Part shown: positions 1 through 8,503 of the stretch, one piece after another | How positions within the stretch are numbered: the first letter of the stretch is position 1 | Layout: every line of letters starts with the position of its first letter | From: Paenibacillus sp. PL91 | GTDB lineage: Bacteria > Bacillota > Bacilli > Paenibacillales > Paenibacillaceae | Reading direction: 5' to 3' | NCBI RefSeq assembly: GCF_012935325.2 | Contig: NZ_JABBYG020000001.1 | Span: 620,001 to 684,000, forward strand | DNA: 64,000 nucleotides | Position numbers and translations under genes: made by a program | The notes under the pieces: generated by a model | What the model saw: only the letters and a program-made list of their open reading frames with translations | What the model was told of the DNA's origin: nothing | Databases searched by the model: none

Positions 1-1
1 C

Positions 2-1282
2 ATCATTTTGCTAGTGTGGAACTTTAAGCTGGGTCTCGCGGTCATGATTACGGTGCCGCTTATGTTCCTCGTATCAACGACGCTGCGCAAAAGAATCCGT
101 TTTGCTTGGCAGGATGTGCGAATGAAGCAATCCCGCATTAACTCCCACTTGAATGAGAGCATTCAAGGGATGAAGGTCACACAAGCTTATGTGCAAGAAA
201 AAGACAATATGAGCTTTTTTGATCATATGAATACGGTCAACGTGAAGTCTTGGAACAAAGCCTCTGCTCTTAACCAAGCCTTTGGACCTGTAATCGAAAT
301 CACCTCTGCAATCGGGACTTTTATTTTGTTCTGGTACGGTGCTCATTTGATTCAATCGGAAGCGATCACAGTCGGTTTGCTAGTCGGATATGCGAACTAT
401 ATCGGTAACTTCTGGGACCCGATCAACCGTCTCGGCCAAATGTATTCCCAGCTGCTCATTGCGATGGCATCATCAGAGCGTATATTCGAATTTATCGACG
501 AGGAGCCGACTGTTGCCGAATTGACGGAAGCGAAGCCGCTGCCAAAAATTAAAGGCGACGTGAAGTTTGACCGCATCGTGTTCGAATATGAGAAGGGCAG
601 ACCGGCGTTGAAGGGCGTAACGATTGACGTGAAAGCAGGCCAGTCTATCGCGCTCGTCGGCCATACCGGATCTGGCAAAAGCACGATCATCAACCTGCTA
701 TGCCGCTTCTATGATCCCGTTGAAGGACGCGTGCTGATTGACGGCATCGATATCCGTGATGTCACCATTGAGAGCTTACGCTCACAGGTCGGCATCGTGC
801 TTCAGGATACGTTCATTTTTGCTGGTACAATCCGTGATAATATCCGCTATGGTCGTCTGAATGCCACAGATGCGGAAGTTGTGAAGGCAGCACAAGCGGT
901 TAATGCCCATGATTTTATTATGGGACTGCCGGACGGGTATGACACGCAGGTTGAGGAGCGGGGGAATGTGCTCTCGATGGGACAACGACAGCTGTTGTCG
1001 TTCGCACGCGCCCTGCTGGCCGATCCGCAAATTTTGATTTTGGATGAAGCGACGGCAAGCATCGATACCGAAACGGAGCTTAAAATTCAAGAAGCGCTTA
1101 AAGCACTGCTTGCAGGCCGCACTTCCTTTATGATCGCCCACCGTTTGTCGACAATTCGCCATGCTGACGAAATTATCGTGCTTGACCATGGCCAAATCGT
1201 AGAACAAGGCAATCATGAGAAGCTTATTGCCAAGCGCGGTGTTTATAACGGCTTGATCGAAGCGCAGTATCGGTTTCTATAA
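2..1282 (+). CDS. ABC exporter, fused membrane and ATPase domains (5' end missing)
   Basis: The frame is open to the left edge, so roughly the first 150-180 residues of a typical 580-600 aa half-transporter are missing. What remains is the last part of the six-helix membrane domain (hydrophobic stretches near visible residues 5-25 and 98-130), then a complete ATPase domain. That domain has Walker A GHTGSGKST near residue 218, a signature read as LSMGQRQ, Walker B ILILDEA and the switch histidine in IAHRLST. It is a type I ABC exporter of the multidrug/lipid-flippase kind, acting in the plasma membrane as a homo- or heterodimer. The signature LSMGQ, rather than LSGGQ, is common in one partner of heterodimers such as YheH/YheI, so a partner gene probably lies just upstream. 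The substrate cannot be read from the sequence. Confidence 0.9.
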   Translation: MILLVWNFKLGLAVMITVPLMFLVSTTLRKRIRFAWQDVRMKQSRINSHLNESIQGMKVTQAYVQEKDNMSFFDHMNTVNVKSWNKASALNQAFGPVIEITSAIGTFILFWYGAHLIQSEAITVGLLVGYANYIGNFWDPINRLGQMYSQLLIAMASSERIFEFIDEEPTVAELTEAKPLPKIKGDVKFDRIVFEYEKGRPALKGVTIDVKAGQSIALVGHTGSGKSTIINLLCRFYDPVEGRVLIDGIDIRDVTIESLRSQVGIVLQDTFIFAGTIRDNIRYGRLNATDAEVVKAAQAVNAHDFIMGLPDGYDTQVEERGNVLSMGQRQLLSFARALLADPQILILDEATASIDTETELKIQEALKALLAGRTSFMIAHRLSTIRHADEIIVLDHGQIVEQGNHEKLIAKRGVYNGLIEAQYRFL

Positions 1283-1314
1283 TAAACAACATAAAAATGG
1301 TTGATTTTTAATCG

Positions 1315-1410
1315 AGGAACCTCCACAATGGAAGAAAAAACGAACCGAAACGCTTGTCCAAACCAGCTGCAGCTGCGGATAACGTTTCGATTTGCTTCCA
1401 GGAGGTTCTT
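1315..1410 (+). promoter_or_regulatory. Structured purT leader that can hide the Shine-Dalgarno
   Basis: The leader can fold back on itself. Bases 1315-1324 pair with 1401-1410 (10 bp, one G-U). Bases 1329-1334 pair with 1395-1400 (6 bp), 1346-1352 with 1383-1389 (7 bp), and 1354-1359 with 1377-1382 (6 bp, one G-U). The loop is 1360-1376 and carries the self-complementary CAGCTGCAGCTG. The AGGAGG ribosome binding site of purT (1400-1405) lies inside the lower stem. It does not match the purine, PRPP or ZTP riboswitch layouts I know. A regulatory role is inferred from the pairing only. Confidence 0.5.
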
Positions 1411-1417
1411 TTTCTTT

Positions 1418-2602
1418 ATGTATGGATCACCGTTAACATCGAATGCGCGTAAAATGATGCTGCTTGGCTCAGGCGAGCTTGGCAAAGAGGTTGTACTGGA
1501 GGCACAGCGGTTAGGTATTGAGACGATTGCCGTAGACCGTTATGAGAATGCGCCGGCGATGCAGGTTGCTCATCACAGCTATACGGCCGACATGCTTGAC
1601 GGAGCAGCGCTTCGCCGCATTATCGAGAAGGAGCGTCCAGACTTTATCGTTCCTGAGATCGAGGCGATTGCAACGGAAACACTGCTGGAGCTGGAGAAGG
1701 AAGGGCATCGCGTCATTCCAACCGCTCGGGCTGCCTGGCTGACGATGGACCGCGAAGGTATTCGCCGCCTTGCTGCTGAAACGTTGGAGCTTCCAACGGC
1801 TCCTTACCTTTTTGCGGACACGCTGGGCGAGCTGCGTCAAGCGGCTGAAGCACTTGGATTCCCTTGCGTCATTAAGCCTATCATGAGTTCTTCAGGCAAA
1901 GGGCAAAGCGTTTGCCGCTCAGAAGCGGAGCTTGAAGCATGCTGGAACTACGCGATGGAAGGCGGGCGTGCAAAGAAGCAGCGCATTATCGTTGAGGGCT
2001 TCATTACGTTTGAATCCGAAATTACGCTGCTGACGGTGCGATCCATTTCGGGTACAAGCTATTGCCCGCCGATCGGCCATGTTCAGAAGGATGGCGATTA
2101 TATTGAATCCTGGCAGCCGCATGAAATGACGGAGCAGCAAATCGCACAGGCGGAAGCGATAGCTCTGCGAATTACGGATGAACTAGGCGGCTACGGCATC
2201 TACGGCGTAGAGTTGTTCATCACGAAGGACGGCGTCTTATTCAGCGAAGTGTCGCCTCGTCCGCATGATACAGGCATGGTGACGATGGCTACTCAGGATT
2301 TATCTGAGTTTGCGCTGCATGTAAGAGCCATTCTAGGGCTACCTATCCCGACCATTCGTCTTCTTACGCCTGGTGCTTCGCACACGCTCAAAGCAGATCG
2401 GGAGGCAAACGTTTTCCGCGTAGGCGGCATTGAAGAGGCGTTGACGGTTCCTAACACGCAGGTTCGCGTTTTCGGCAAGCCGGAAACGAAGGTTGGACGC
2501 CGCATGGCGGTTGCGCTTAGCTCTGCTTCAAACGTCGAGCAGGCGCGTGACATGGCAAGGAAAGCGGCTGAATCGCTCTATATCGAGTATGGCAATGAAT
2601 AA
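1418..2602 (+). CDS. purT: Formate-dependent phosphoribosylglycinamide formyltransferase (GAR transformylase 2)
   Basis: PurT uses ATP and formate to formylate glycinamide ribonucleotide in the third step of purine synthesis, replacing the folate-dependent PurN route. The product is 394 aa, close to the 392 aa of the E. coli enzyme. The N-terminal preATP-grasp segment reads [10 protein letters not shown]. The ATP-grasp core follows, with [14 protein letters not shown] and the metal-binding [10 protein letters not shown] run near residue 285. The start at 1418 is chosen because AGGAGG (1400-1405) sits 12 nt before it and the length fits the family. The frame is open further upstream to 1301, but that stretch is the structured leader. 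The gene stands alone, followed by a terminator. Confidence 0.95.
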   Translation: MYGSPLTSNARKMMLLGSGELGKEVVLEAQRLGIETIAVDRYENAPAMQVAHHSYTADMLDGAALRRIIEKERPDFIVPEIEAIATETLLELEKEGHRVIPTARAAWLTMDREGIRRLAAETLELPTAPYLFADTLGELRQAAEALGFPCVIKPIMSSSGKGQSVCRSEAELEACWNYAMEGGRAKKQRIIVEGFITFESEITLLTVRSISGTSYCPPIGHVQKDGDYIESWQPHEMTEQQIAQAEAIALRITDELGGYGIYGVELFITKDGVLFSEVSPRPHDTGMVTMATQDLSEFALHVRAILGLPIPTIRLLTPGASHTLKADREANVFRVGGIEEALTVPNTQVRVFGKPETKVGRRMAVALSSASNVEQARDMARKAAESLYIEYGNE

Positions 2603-2618
2603 TTAGTCTCCATCAGGG

Positions 2619-2654
2619 CCGTTTCTAAGCATAAAGGCTTAGAGACGGTTTTTT
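2619..2654 (+). terminator. Rho-independent terminator after purT
   Basis: A 12-bp stem, CCGTTTCTAAGC paired with GCTTAGAGACGG (one G-U), is closed by a 6-nt loop and followed by six T. Confidence 0.9.
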
Positions 2655-2803
2655 GCTAGCATGAATTGAATCCAATATCGAGCTAATACTTGCAAGGCTA
2701 GCAGATGGAAGCTAATATAATTAACGATCATTTTTTTAGCGTGAATGCTGTAATGCAAGTACGACGAATAGTATGAACTCATCATAAGGCAGGTGTAATC
2801 GTA

Positions 2804-3079
2804 ATGGGCAAGAAACAGAAGAAAGCAGCGTCGGCACCGCCAAAGGCAGCGCCAAAAAAAGAGGCTGACAATGGTCTGACGCTTAAAGATTTACTGGGCA
2901 GCGACGTCCTCAGCAAGCTCAAAGCCCAAGCGGACGAAATGAAGCAAGCGGAAGCATCGCGCAAGGAGGAGCTGCGCAAGCAGGAAGAAGAGAAGAAGAA
3001 GCAAGAGCAAAAACGTCTGGAAAACGATTTCTCCTATTTGCTTGAAAATAGCGATCCGAATTGGTCTAAACACAAATAG
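2804..3079 (+). CDS. YqkE-like small charged protein (DUF3886 type)
   Basis: This 91 aa protein is Lys/Ala/Pro-rich at the N-terminus. It then has TLKDLLGSDVLSKLKAQ, a long Lys/Glu helix (about residues 45-75, likely coiled coil), and a C-terminal FSYLLENSDPNWSKHK. That order, a TLKDLL box, a charged helix and a final S-D/N-x-D/N-W-S motif, matches my recollection of the Bacillus YqkE family, whose function is unknown. It is probably a soluble cytoplasmic protein. It is monocistronic, with its own terminator 40 nt downstream. Confidence 0.75.
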   Translation: MGKKQKKAASAPPKAAPKKEADNGLTLKDLLGSDVLSKLKAQADEMKQAEASRKEELRKQEEEKKKQEQKRLENDFSYLLENSDPNWSKHK

Positions 3080-3117
3080 CAGCCGATAGGCAATGCCTAT
3101 TCGAGCGTAAAGCTTTC

Positions 3118-3142
3118 TAAAGCACCCTAGGGTGCTTTTTTG
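3118..3142 (+). terminator. Rho-independent terminator after the yqkE-like gene
   Basis: The stem AAAGCACCCT/AGGGTGCTTT has almost no loop and runs into a T tract. It may also act on leftward transcription, but the next leftward gene ends about 90 nt away. Confidence 0.8.
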
Positions 3143-3229
3143 TTTTTTACCATGTTTAATTCTTTTTAATGGAAAAACTTGATTGGAATTTGGGAAGAAT
3201 GGCTGGTTTAAAGTCGCTATAAACATTTA

Positions 3230-3415
3230 TTAAGATTGCTGCTTTTGCTTAGTCTCAAAATGCAAGCAAGGCTTGCCGGAGGACTGTAGGACGATTGTGC
3301 TTGGAAGCATTTTCGTCTTAAAGCCAAATGCCTTGCAGCCTTTAGGCGAGCTAGGATCCCAGGTGACGTAGAAATGCTTGCATTTCATACAATCTATGCG
3401 TTCAGTTGCGTTCAT
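3230..3415 (-). CDS. Small Cys-rich protein, putative zinc binder
   Basis: This 61 aa protein carries CMKCKHF near residue 9, then SSPKGCKAFGFKTK and SSGKPCLHFE. Four to five cysteines in a C-x2-C...C...C spacing suggest one bound metal ion. Many genomes carry such proteins with the pattern CxxCKH(Y/F)xVTWD...GCKAFGFK...SSGxPCxxFE. They are sometimes labelled uracil-DNA glycosylase, although they are far too short for that enzyme. The function is unknown. It is a lone leftward gene. Confidence 0.75.
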   Translation of the reverse strand: MNATERIDCMKCKHFYVTWDPSSPKGCKAFGFKTKMLPSTIVLQSSGKPCLHFETKQKQQS

Positions 3416-3651
3416 TCGGCTACCTCAATAATAAAATTTAATGTTTATTAATCGTAATACATATTACAAAAGGTTGTCGAGAAATGTCAAACACTAACAA
3501 TGACCGAGAAAGGTGACACTGCTTTTTCATCAGCTTTAAAAATATATTTTAGTGCCGCATACATAAATCCCATTTATCTGCAAAACATGCTAACAACAAT
3601 AATTAGAGCCATGCATGCTTGCACGGCTAATGGGAGGAGGCGCGTTTCAAC

Positions 3652-4479
3652 TTGAAAGCGGCTATGTTATGGCGCTTATTAGGCGTATCGTCGATATGCG
3701 CTACAGCGTTGCTAATCTTTGGCTTTGGATGGGCAGTCAAGGATACCCTCTATCCTAACTTGAAACAAGAGACGAATACGAAGGAATGGAAGCAAGAGGC
3801 TGCCGTGCGTCCAGAAGTTAATTCCTATAAAAATGCAACGGAAATTCGAATTGTCGCTCTTGGCGATTCGCTTACGAAGGGAACCGGCGATCATACGGGC
3901 GAAGGGTATGTGAAGCAGGTAGCCGAAGGACTTCGCAGCCGATGGAATAAACCGGTTACAATCGTTAACAATCTCGCGATTAACGGGCTGCGTGCCGATG
4001 AGCTCGCAGAACGCCTAGAAAGTGATAGCGGCTTTGCTTACGCACTGAAAAGTGCCAATTTGATCCTTTTAACGATTGGAGGCAACGATTTATTTCAACA
4101 TGCGCGTGCCCGGAATGCAAAAAGCAAGCTATCGGTCATCCGTATGCTGGAACGATCGAAAGAGCTTCCAGCCGTAATGAATCAGTTCGACCTTGTTACT
4201 CAGGAGCTTAACAGGATCAATAGCACTGCAAAAATCGTTTATGTCGGTTTGTACAATCCGTTCTATGATATTGAAGAGCTGCGCATCGGAAGCCTGCAGG
4301 TACAGCAGTGGAATGCAGAGGCGTATTCTCTGCTTCACAGCTATCCGAATATGATCATGATTCCAACGTATGATTTGTTTGAAGGAAAAATCGGTGACTT
4401 TCTGTCCAATGATCATTTTCACCCTAATCATCAAGGCTATGGGAAAATAGCTTCACGAATATTGGATTCCTTAAATTAG
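3652..4479 (+). CDS. SGNH/GDSL-family lipase or esterase (YpmR-like), membrane-anchored
   Basis: This 275 aa protein starts at TTG, 10-15 nt after GGGAGGAGG. One hydrophobic segment (residues 8-29) serves as signal or anchor. SGNH block I is GDSLTKGTG with Ser73, block II contains the conserved Gly (AINGLRADEL), block III is GGND, and block V is D254-HF-H257-P. The catalytic triad is therefore Ser73, Asp254 and His257. Such enzymes hydrolyse ester bonds outside the membrane, and the substrate is unknown. It lies 60 nt upstream of an ABC transporter pair and may be co-transcribed with it. Confidence 0.88.
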   Translation: MKAAMLWRLLGVSSICATALLIFGFGWAVKDTLYPNLKQETNTKEWKQEAAVRPEVNSYKNATEIRIVALGDSLTKGTGDHTGEGYVKQVAEGLRSRWNKPVTIVNNLAINGLRADELAERLESDSGFAYALKSANLILLTIGGNDLFQHARARNAKSKLSVIRMLERSKELPAVMNQFDLVTQELNRINSTAKIVYVGLYNPFYDIEELRIGSLQVQQWNAEAYSLLHSYPNMIMIPTYDLFEGKIGDFLSNDHFHPNHQGYGKIASRILDSLN

Positions 4480-4541
4480 AAGGTTTTATTGCGCTCAAGA
4501 GTGGACATAGCTGTTACGAAACGCCCCATCAGGAGGAGATC

Positions 4542-5495
4542 ATGATGAAACCGGTTCTATCCGTCAATCGGCTGCACAAAAAAATTCGCGGTCAAACGAT
4601 TATTCATGACGTAAGCTTCGAAGTAAATGAAGGGGAAATATTCGGCTTTCTCGGGCCGAACGGCTCCGGCAAAACGACTACCATCCGCATGCTGGTTGAT
4701 CTCATTAAACCAACCGCAGGAGAGGTGCATATTGGCGGCTATCACGTGCAAACGGAGCCGGAGAAGGCTTTGGCGCTTGTTGGCTGTATCGTTGAGAATC
4801 CTGAGGTGTATACGTATTTGACCGGCTTCGAAAATCTTGCGTATTTTGCCCGAATGTTGAAAGGAGTGGATGAGGCCCGCATTTGGGAGGTCGTTCGTAT
4901 CGTTAGACTGGAGGGGCGAATTCATGAAAAGGTAAAAACCTATTCACTCGGCATGCGGCAAAGGCTTGGGATCGCGCAAGCGCTGCTGGGCTGGCCAAAG
5001 CTGCTTATTTTGGATGAACCGACGAATGGGCTTGATCCAAAAGGAATTAAGGAGCTGCGTGAATTTGTCCGAATGCTTGCGGATCAAGGAATGAGCGTAT
5101 TTATTTCCAGCCATCTGCTTAGCGAAATACAGCTTCTATGCGATCGGGTGGCGATTATCAATGGCGGTCGCGTGCTTGCCGAGGGCAAGGTAGCCGATCT
5201 TGTTGAGCAGGCTAACGGTTATGTGGTCTGGCAGCTTGATGAGCCGGAGCTCGGTAAGCAGGTGCTAGCGAGCAATCGTGAAATTGCATTTATAAAGCGT
5301 GAATCCCGCCTGATAGATGAGAGTATTCTTGCCAATATGCAGAATGCCTTTATTACAGTTATGGCTGCGGATCAAATACCAGGAAGTGTAGAGCAGCTTG
5401 TTGAGCGGCATATTGGGGTGATGTCCGTTCATCAAATAGCGCCTACGCTGGAGGAGCTTTTTTTAACGTTGACGGAGGGTGAAGCAAGTGGTTAG
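4542..5495 (+). CDS. ABC transporter ATP-binding protein (ABC-2 type system)
   Basis: This 317 aa protein has the start preceded by AGGAGGAG. The N-terminal ATPase has Walker A GPNGSGKTT near residue 39, a Q-loop region at VGCIVENPEVY, signature YSLGMRQR, Walker B LLILDEPTNGLDP and an H-loop in FISSHLL. It resembles the CcmA/BcrA-type ATPases that pair with ABC-2 membrane proteins for export of antibiotics, lipids or peptides. About 90 C-terminal residues form the accessory domain usual in this group. Its last 8 nt overlap the permease gene, so the two are translationally coupled. Confidence 0.92.
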   Translation: MMKPVLSVNRLHKKIRGQTIIHDVSFEVNEGEIFGFLGPNGSGKTTTIRMLVDLIKPTAGEVHIGGYHVQTEPEKALALVGCIVENPEVYTYLTGFENLAYFARMLKGVDEARIWEVVRIVRLEGRIHEKVKTYSLGMRQRLGIAQALLGWPKLLILDEPTNGLDPKGIKELREFVRMLADQGMSVFISSHLLSEIQLLCDRVAIINGGRVLAEGKVADLVEQANGYVVWQLDEPELGKQVLASNREIAFIKRESRLIDESILANMQNAFITVMAADQIPGSVEQLVERHIGVMSVHQIAPTLEELFLTLTEGEASG

Positions 5496-6474
5496 CCTCA
5501 TGCCGCTCATCCAAAACGAGATGCTGAAAGTATGGAAGAAAAAAAGATTTTTCGTAATCGTACTTATTTTGCTTGCGCTTATTCCGATTTTTACTTACGC
5601 TGAGCTGAAGGTTGTGCAAAATAACGAGGCCAAATTTGCTGATTGGCGCAATCAAGTGCTGCAGCAAATAACGGATTTTGAGAATACGCTCTCAAGCGAC
5701 CGCATACCGGAAGAGTGGAAACGGAGCAGACGCGCAGCCGTGCAGCAGCTGCAATATTATTTGGATCATGATGTTAATCCAAGCGCTCCAAACGGTGCAA
5801 CCTTTACAAGAAGCTTTCTCGACAACGCGGTTACGTTGTTTATTCCGATGCTCGTCTTGGCGCTGGGAGCAGACATTGTATCAAGCGAACGGACGTCGGG
5901 TACGATTAAAATGCTTCTCACCAGACCGGTTAAACGGTGGAAGGTGTTGCTAAGCAAGCTAATTGTGTTAACCTTGTATGTATCGCTTACGATCGTCATG
6001 ACCGCCTTATTATGTTATTTGCTCTCCGGCCTGTTCTTTGGCTACTCGGGCTGGACGATGCCCGTGTTTACTGGATTCCAAATGATAGGATCAACGATTG
6101 ATCCGTCTCATGCGCATGCAGTTCCCCAGTGGATTTATATATGGATGCAATCGGGATTAGCGTGGTTTTCAGCCATGACCGTTGCGCTGCTGGCTTTTAT
6201 GGCATCCGTGCTCATTCGCAGCACGACTGCCAGCATAGTGACGATGATGGCAGCTGTCATTACAGGTACGATTTTATCAGGAATGACCTCATCTTGGACA
6301 AGCGCCAAATATTTGTTCGCCGTGAATCTGAAGCTTACCGCTTATCTGGATGGATCACCGCCGCCCATAGAAGGAATGTCATTGCCGTTTTCCCTTGCGG
6401 TGCTTGCGATTTGGGGGATTGTTGCAGTAGTCTTGTCCTTTGGCGTCTTTACGAAACAGGACATCTTGAATTAA
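5488..6474 (+). CDS. ABC-2 type transporter permease
   Basis: This is an integral membrane partner of the preceding ATPase, about 328 aa. A helix lies at residues 16-33 and a long extracytoplasmic loop follows. Five more helices lie between residue 110 and the C-terminus, a layout typical of ABC-2 permeases. SERTSGTIKMLLTRPVKRWKV is the conserved coupling segment. The GTG start at 5488 is preferred because GGAGG (5474-5478) lies 9 nt before it; an in-frame GTG at 5479 is too close to that site. Substrate unknown; the pair could export a toxic compound or serve envelope maintenance. Confidence 0.85.
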   Translation: MVSLMPLIQNEMLKVWKKKRFFVIVLILLALIPIFTYAELKVVQNNEAKFADWRNQVLQQITDFENTLSSDRIPEEWKRSRRAAVQQLQYYLDHDVNPSAPNGATFTRSFLDNAVTLFIPMLVLALGADIVSSERTSGTIKMLLTRPVKRWKVLLSKLIVLTLYVSLTIVMTALLCYLLSGLFFGYSGWTMPVFTGFQMIGSTIDPSHAHAVPQWIYIWMQSGLAWFSAMTVALLAFMASVLIRSTTASIVTMMAAVITGTILSGMTSSWTSAKYLFAVNLKLTAYLDGSPPPIEGMSLPFSLAVLAIWGIVAVVLSFGVFTKQDILN

Positions 6475-6520
6475 AATAGCTTGAAGATACGGAAACGTGA
6501 TTACAGATTGGGGGACGCTC

Positions 6521-8491
6521 ATGTCAGAGCAAACAGATCTCTTTGCAAATACAGCGGCCGCAGACAGGAACTACGAGGCCGATGATATACAGGTGCTTGA
6601 AGGATTAACCGCTGTACGCAAAAGACCAGGTATGTACATAGGCAGTACAAGCAGTTCAGGACTGCATCACCTTGTATGGGAAATTGTCGACAATGCGGTC
6701 GATGAGCATTTAGCTAAATTTTGTTCGGCGATAGAAGTAACGCTGCACAAGAATGGTGCAGTAACCGTTCATGATAATGGACGGGGAATACCGACCGGCA
6801 TGCATAAGACCGGTATACCGACGCCCCAGGTCGTATTTACGATTTTGCATGCGGGCGGAAAGTTTGGCGGCGGGGGATACAAAAAATCCGGCGGCTTGCA
6901 CGGTGTAGGCGCGTCGGTTACGAATGCCTTATCGGAATGGCTCGAGGTTGATATTTATCGCGACGGCAAGATCCATAGGCAGCGTTTTGAATATTGGGTA
7001 GATGAGGTTGGCCGGGAGCATGTCGGGGAGCCGGTTCGCGGTCTAGAGGTAATTGGGACGACGAATCGGACGGGCACGAAGGTTACCTTCAAGCCCGACG
7101 GACGCGTCTTCCAGAACGGCACTTCGCTAAGCTACGATACGCTTGCCGAACGCTTGCAGGAAATCGCGTTTTTGAATTCAGGCTTAAAGGTATCGATCAA
7201 AGACGACCGCAACGGCAAGCAGGATGTTTTTCATTACGAAGGCGGAGCACGTCAATTCGTTCAGTTTTTGAACGAGGACAAAACGGTGCTGCATGACGTG
7301 ATTCATTTTGCGAGCGAGCGGGATGAGATCGAAGTGGAGGTTGCTCTTCAGTATAACGATGGTTATACCGAGACGATCGCTTCATTCGTTAACTCGATTC
7401 CGACACGCGGCGGCGGTACGCATGAAACCGGTTTTAAAACAGCATATACGCGCGTTATGAACGATTATGCCCGCAAAGCGGCAATGCTCAAGGAAAAGGA
7501 TAAAAACCTTGAGGGCAATGATTTGCGTGAAGGCATGATGGTCGTTATCAATATCAAAATGTCCGAGGTGGAATTTGTCGGGCAGACGAAGGATCAGCTT
7601 GGAAGCTCATCGGCGCGGAGCGCAGTAGATGCGATTGTTTCCGAGAAGATGCAGGTTTTTCTCGAGGAGAACCCGCAAATTGCGCAAATGCTGCTGAAGA
7701 AATCGCTTCAAGCGTCGAAAGCTCGTGAAGCGGCACGCAAAGCGCGCGAGGAAATTCGCAGCGGCAAGAAAAAAAGCGAGAGCTCGAATCTCAATGGCAA
7801 GCTGACTCCTGCGCAGTCTAAAGACTACACGCGCACGGAGCTGTTTATTGTGGAAGGAGATTCGGCCGGCGGTTCAGCCAAGCAGGGGCGCGATTCTAAA
7901 TATCAGGCGCTGCTGCCGCTTAAAGGCAAGCCGATGAATCCGGAAAAAGCCAAGCTAATCGATATTTTGAAAAACGACGAGTATAAAGCGATTATTTCGG
8001 CTATCGGTGCGGGCGTAGGCTCGGAGTTTGCGGCCGAGGAATGCAACTATAATAAAATTATTATTATGACGGATGCGGATACAGACGGTGCCCATATTCA
8101 AGTGCTGCTCCTCACTTTTTTCTATCGTTATATGAAGCCGTTAATCGATTTGGGACGCGTATACATCGCTCAGCCGCCATTGTACAAAATTACTCGTAAA
8201 TCAGGAAAGCTGGAAACGATTCGTTACGCTTGGACAGACGAGCAGCTGCAAAACTACTTGAAGGAATACGGCAAAAATTATGAGCTTCAGCGTTACAAAG
8301 GACTTGGGGAGATGAATCCCGATCAGCTGTGGGAGACGACGATGGACCCGGAGAAACGGACTCTTTTGCAAGTTCAAATCGAGGATGCTGCCAAAGCGGA
8401 GCGCAGGGTGTCTACGCTTATGGGAGATAAGGTTGATCCGCGCAAGCGCTGGATCGTAGAGAATGTCGACTTTATGGAGTATGAGGAATAG
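6521..8491 (+). CDS. parE: DNA topoisomerase IV subunit B
   Basis: ParE is the ATPase half of topoisomerase IV, which decatenates daughter chromosomes. The protein is 656 aa, as in Bacillus (655). It has the GHKL ATPase fold with VDNAVDEH, DNGRGIP and GGLHGVGASV. A transducer domain follows, then the Toprim domain with EGDSAGGSAKQGRD and the metal-binding DADTDGAHI. The start at 6521 is preferred over an in-frame GTG at 6497 because GGGGGAC lies 6-10 nt upstream and the N-terminus then matches the family. It is followed after 12 nt by parC. A ParE identity, not GyrB, is supported by the parC partner and by KGKPMNPEKAKLIDI. Confidence 0.95.
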   Translation: MSEQTDLFANTAAADRNYEADDIQVLEGLTAVRKRPGMYIGSTSSSGLHHLVWEIVDNAVDEHLAKFCSAIEVTLHKNGAVTVHDNGRGIPTGMHKTGIPTPQVVFTILHAGGKFGGGGYKKSGGLHGVGASVTNALSEWLEVDIYRDGKIHRQRFEYWVDEVGREHVGEPVRGLEVIGTTNRTGTKVTFKPDGRVFQNGTSLSYDTLAERLQEIAFLNSGLKVSIKDDRNGKQDVFHYEGGARQFVQFLNEDKTVLHDVIHFASERDEIEVEVALQYNDGYTETIASFVNSIPTRGGGTHETGFKTAYTRVMNDYARKAAMLKEKDKNLEGNDLREGMMVVINIKMSEVEFVGQTKDQLGSSSARSAVDAIVSEKMQVFLEENPQIAQMLLKKSLQASKAREAARKAREEIRSGKKKSESSNLNGKLTPAQSKDYTRTELFIVEGDSAGGSAKQGRDSKYQALLPLKGKPMNPEKAKLIDILKNDEYKAIISAIGAGVGSEFAAEECNYNKIIIMTDADTDGAHIQVLLLTFFYRYMKPLIDLGRVYIAQPPLYKITRKSGKLETIRYAWTDEQLQNYLKEYGKNYELQRYKGLGEMNPDQLWETTMDPEKRTLLQVQIEDAAKAERRVSTLMGDKVDPRKRWIVENVDFMEYEE

Positions 8492-8503
8492 GGGGGATTC
8501 TGC

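Noticed and set aside
1301..1417. Extended N-terminus of PurT from the upstream open frame
   Set aside because: The region has no ribosome site at 1301, forms the leader hairpin, and would make the protein 39 residues longer than the family norm.
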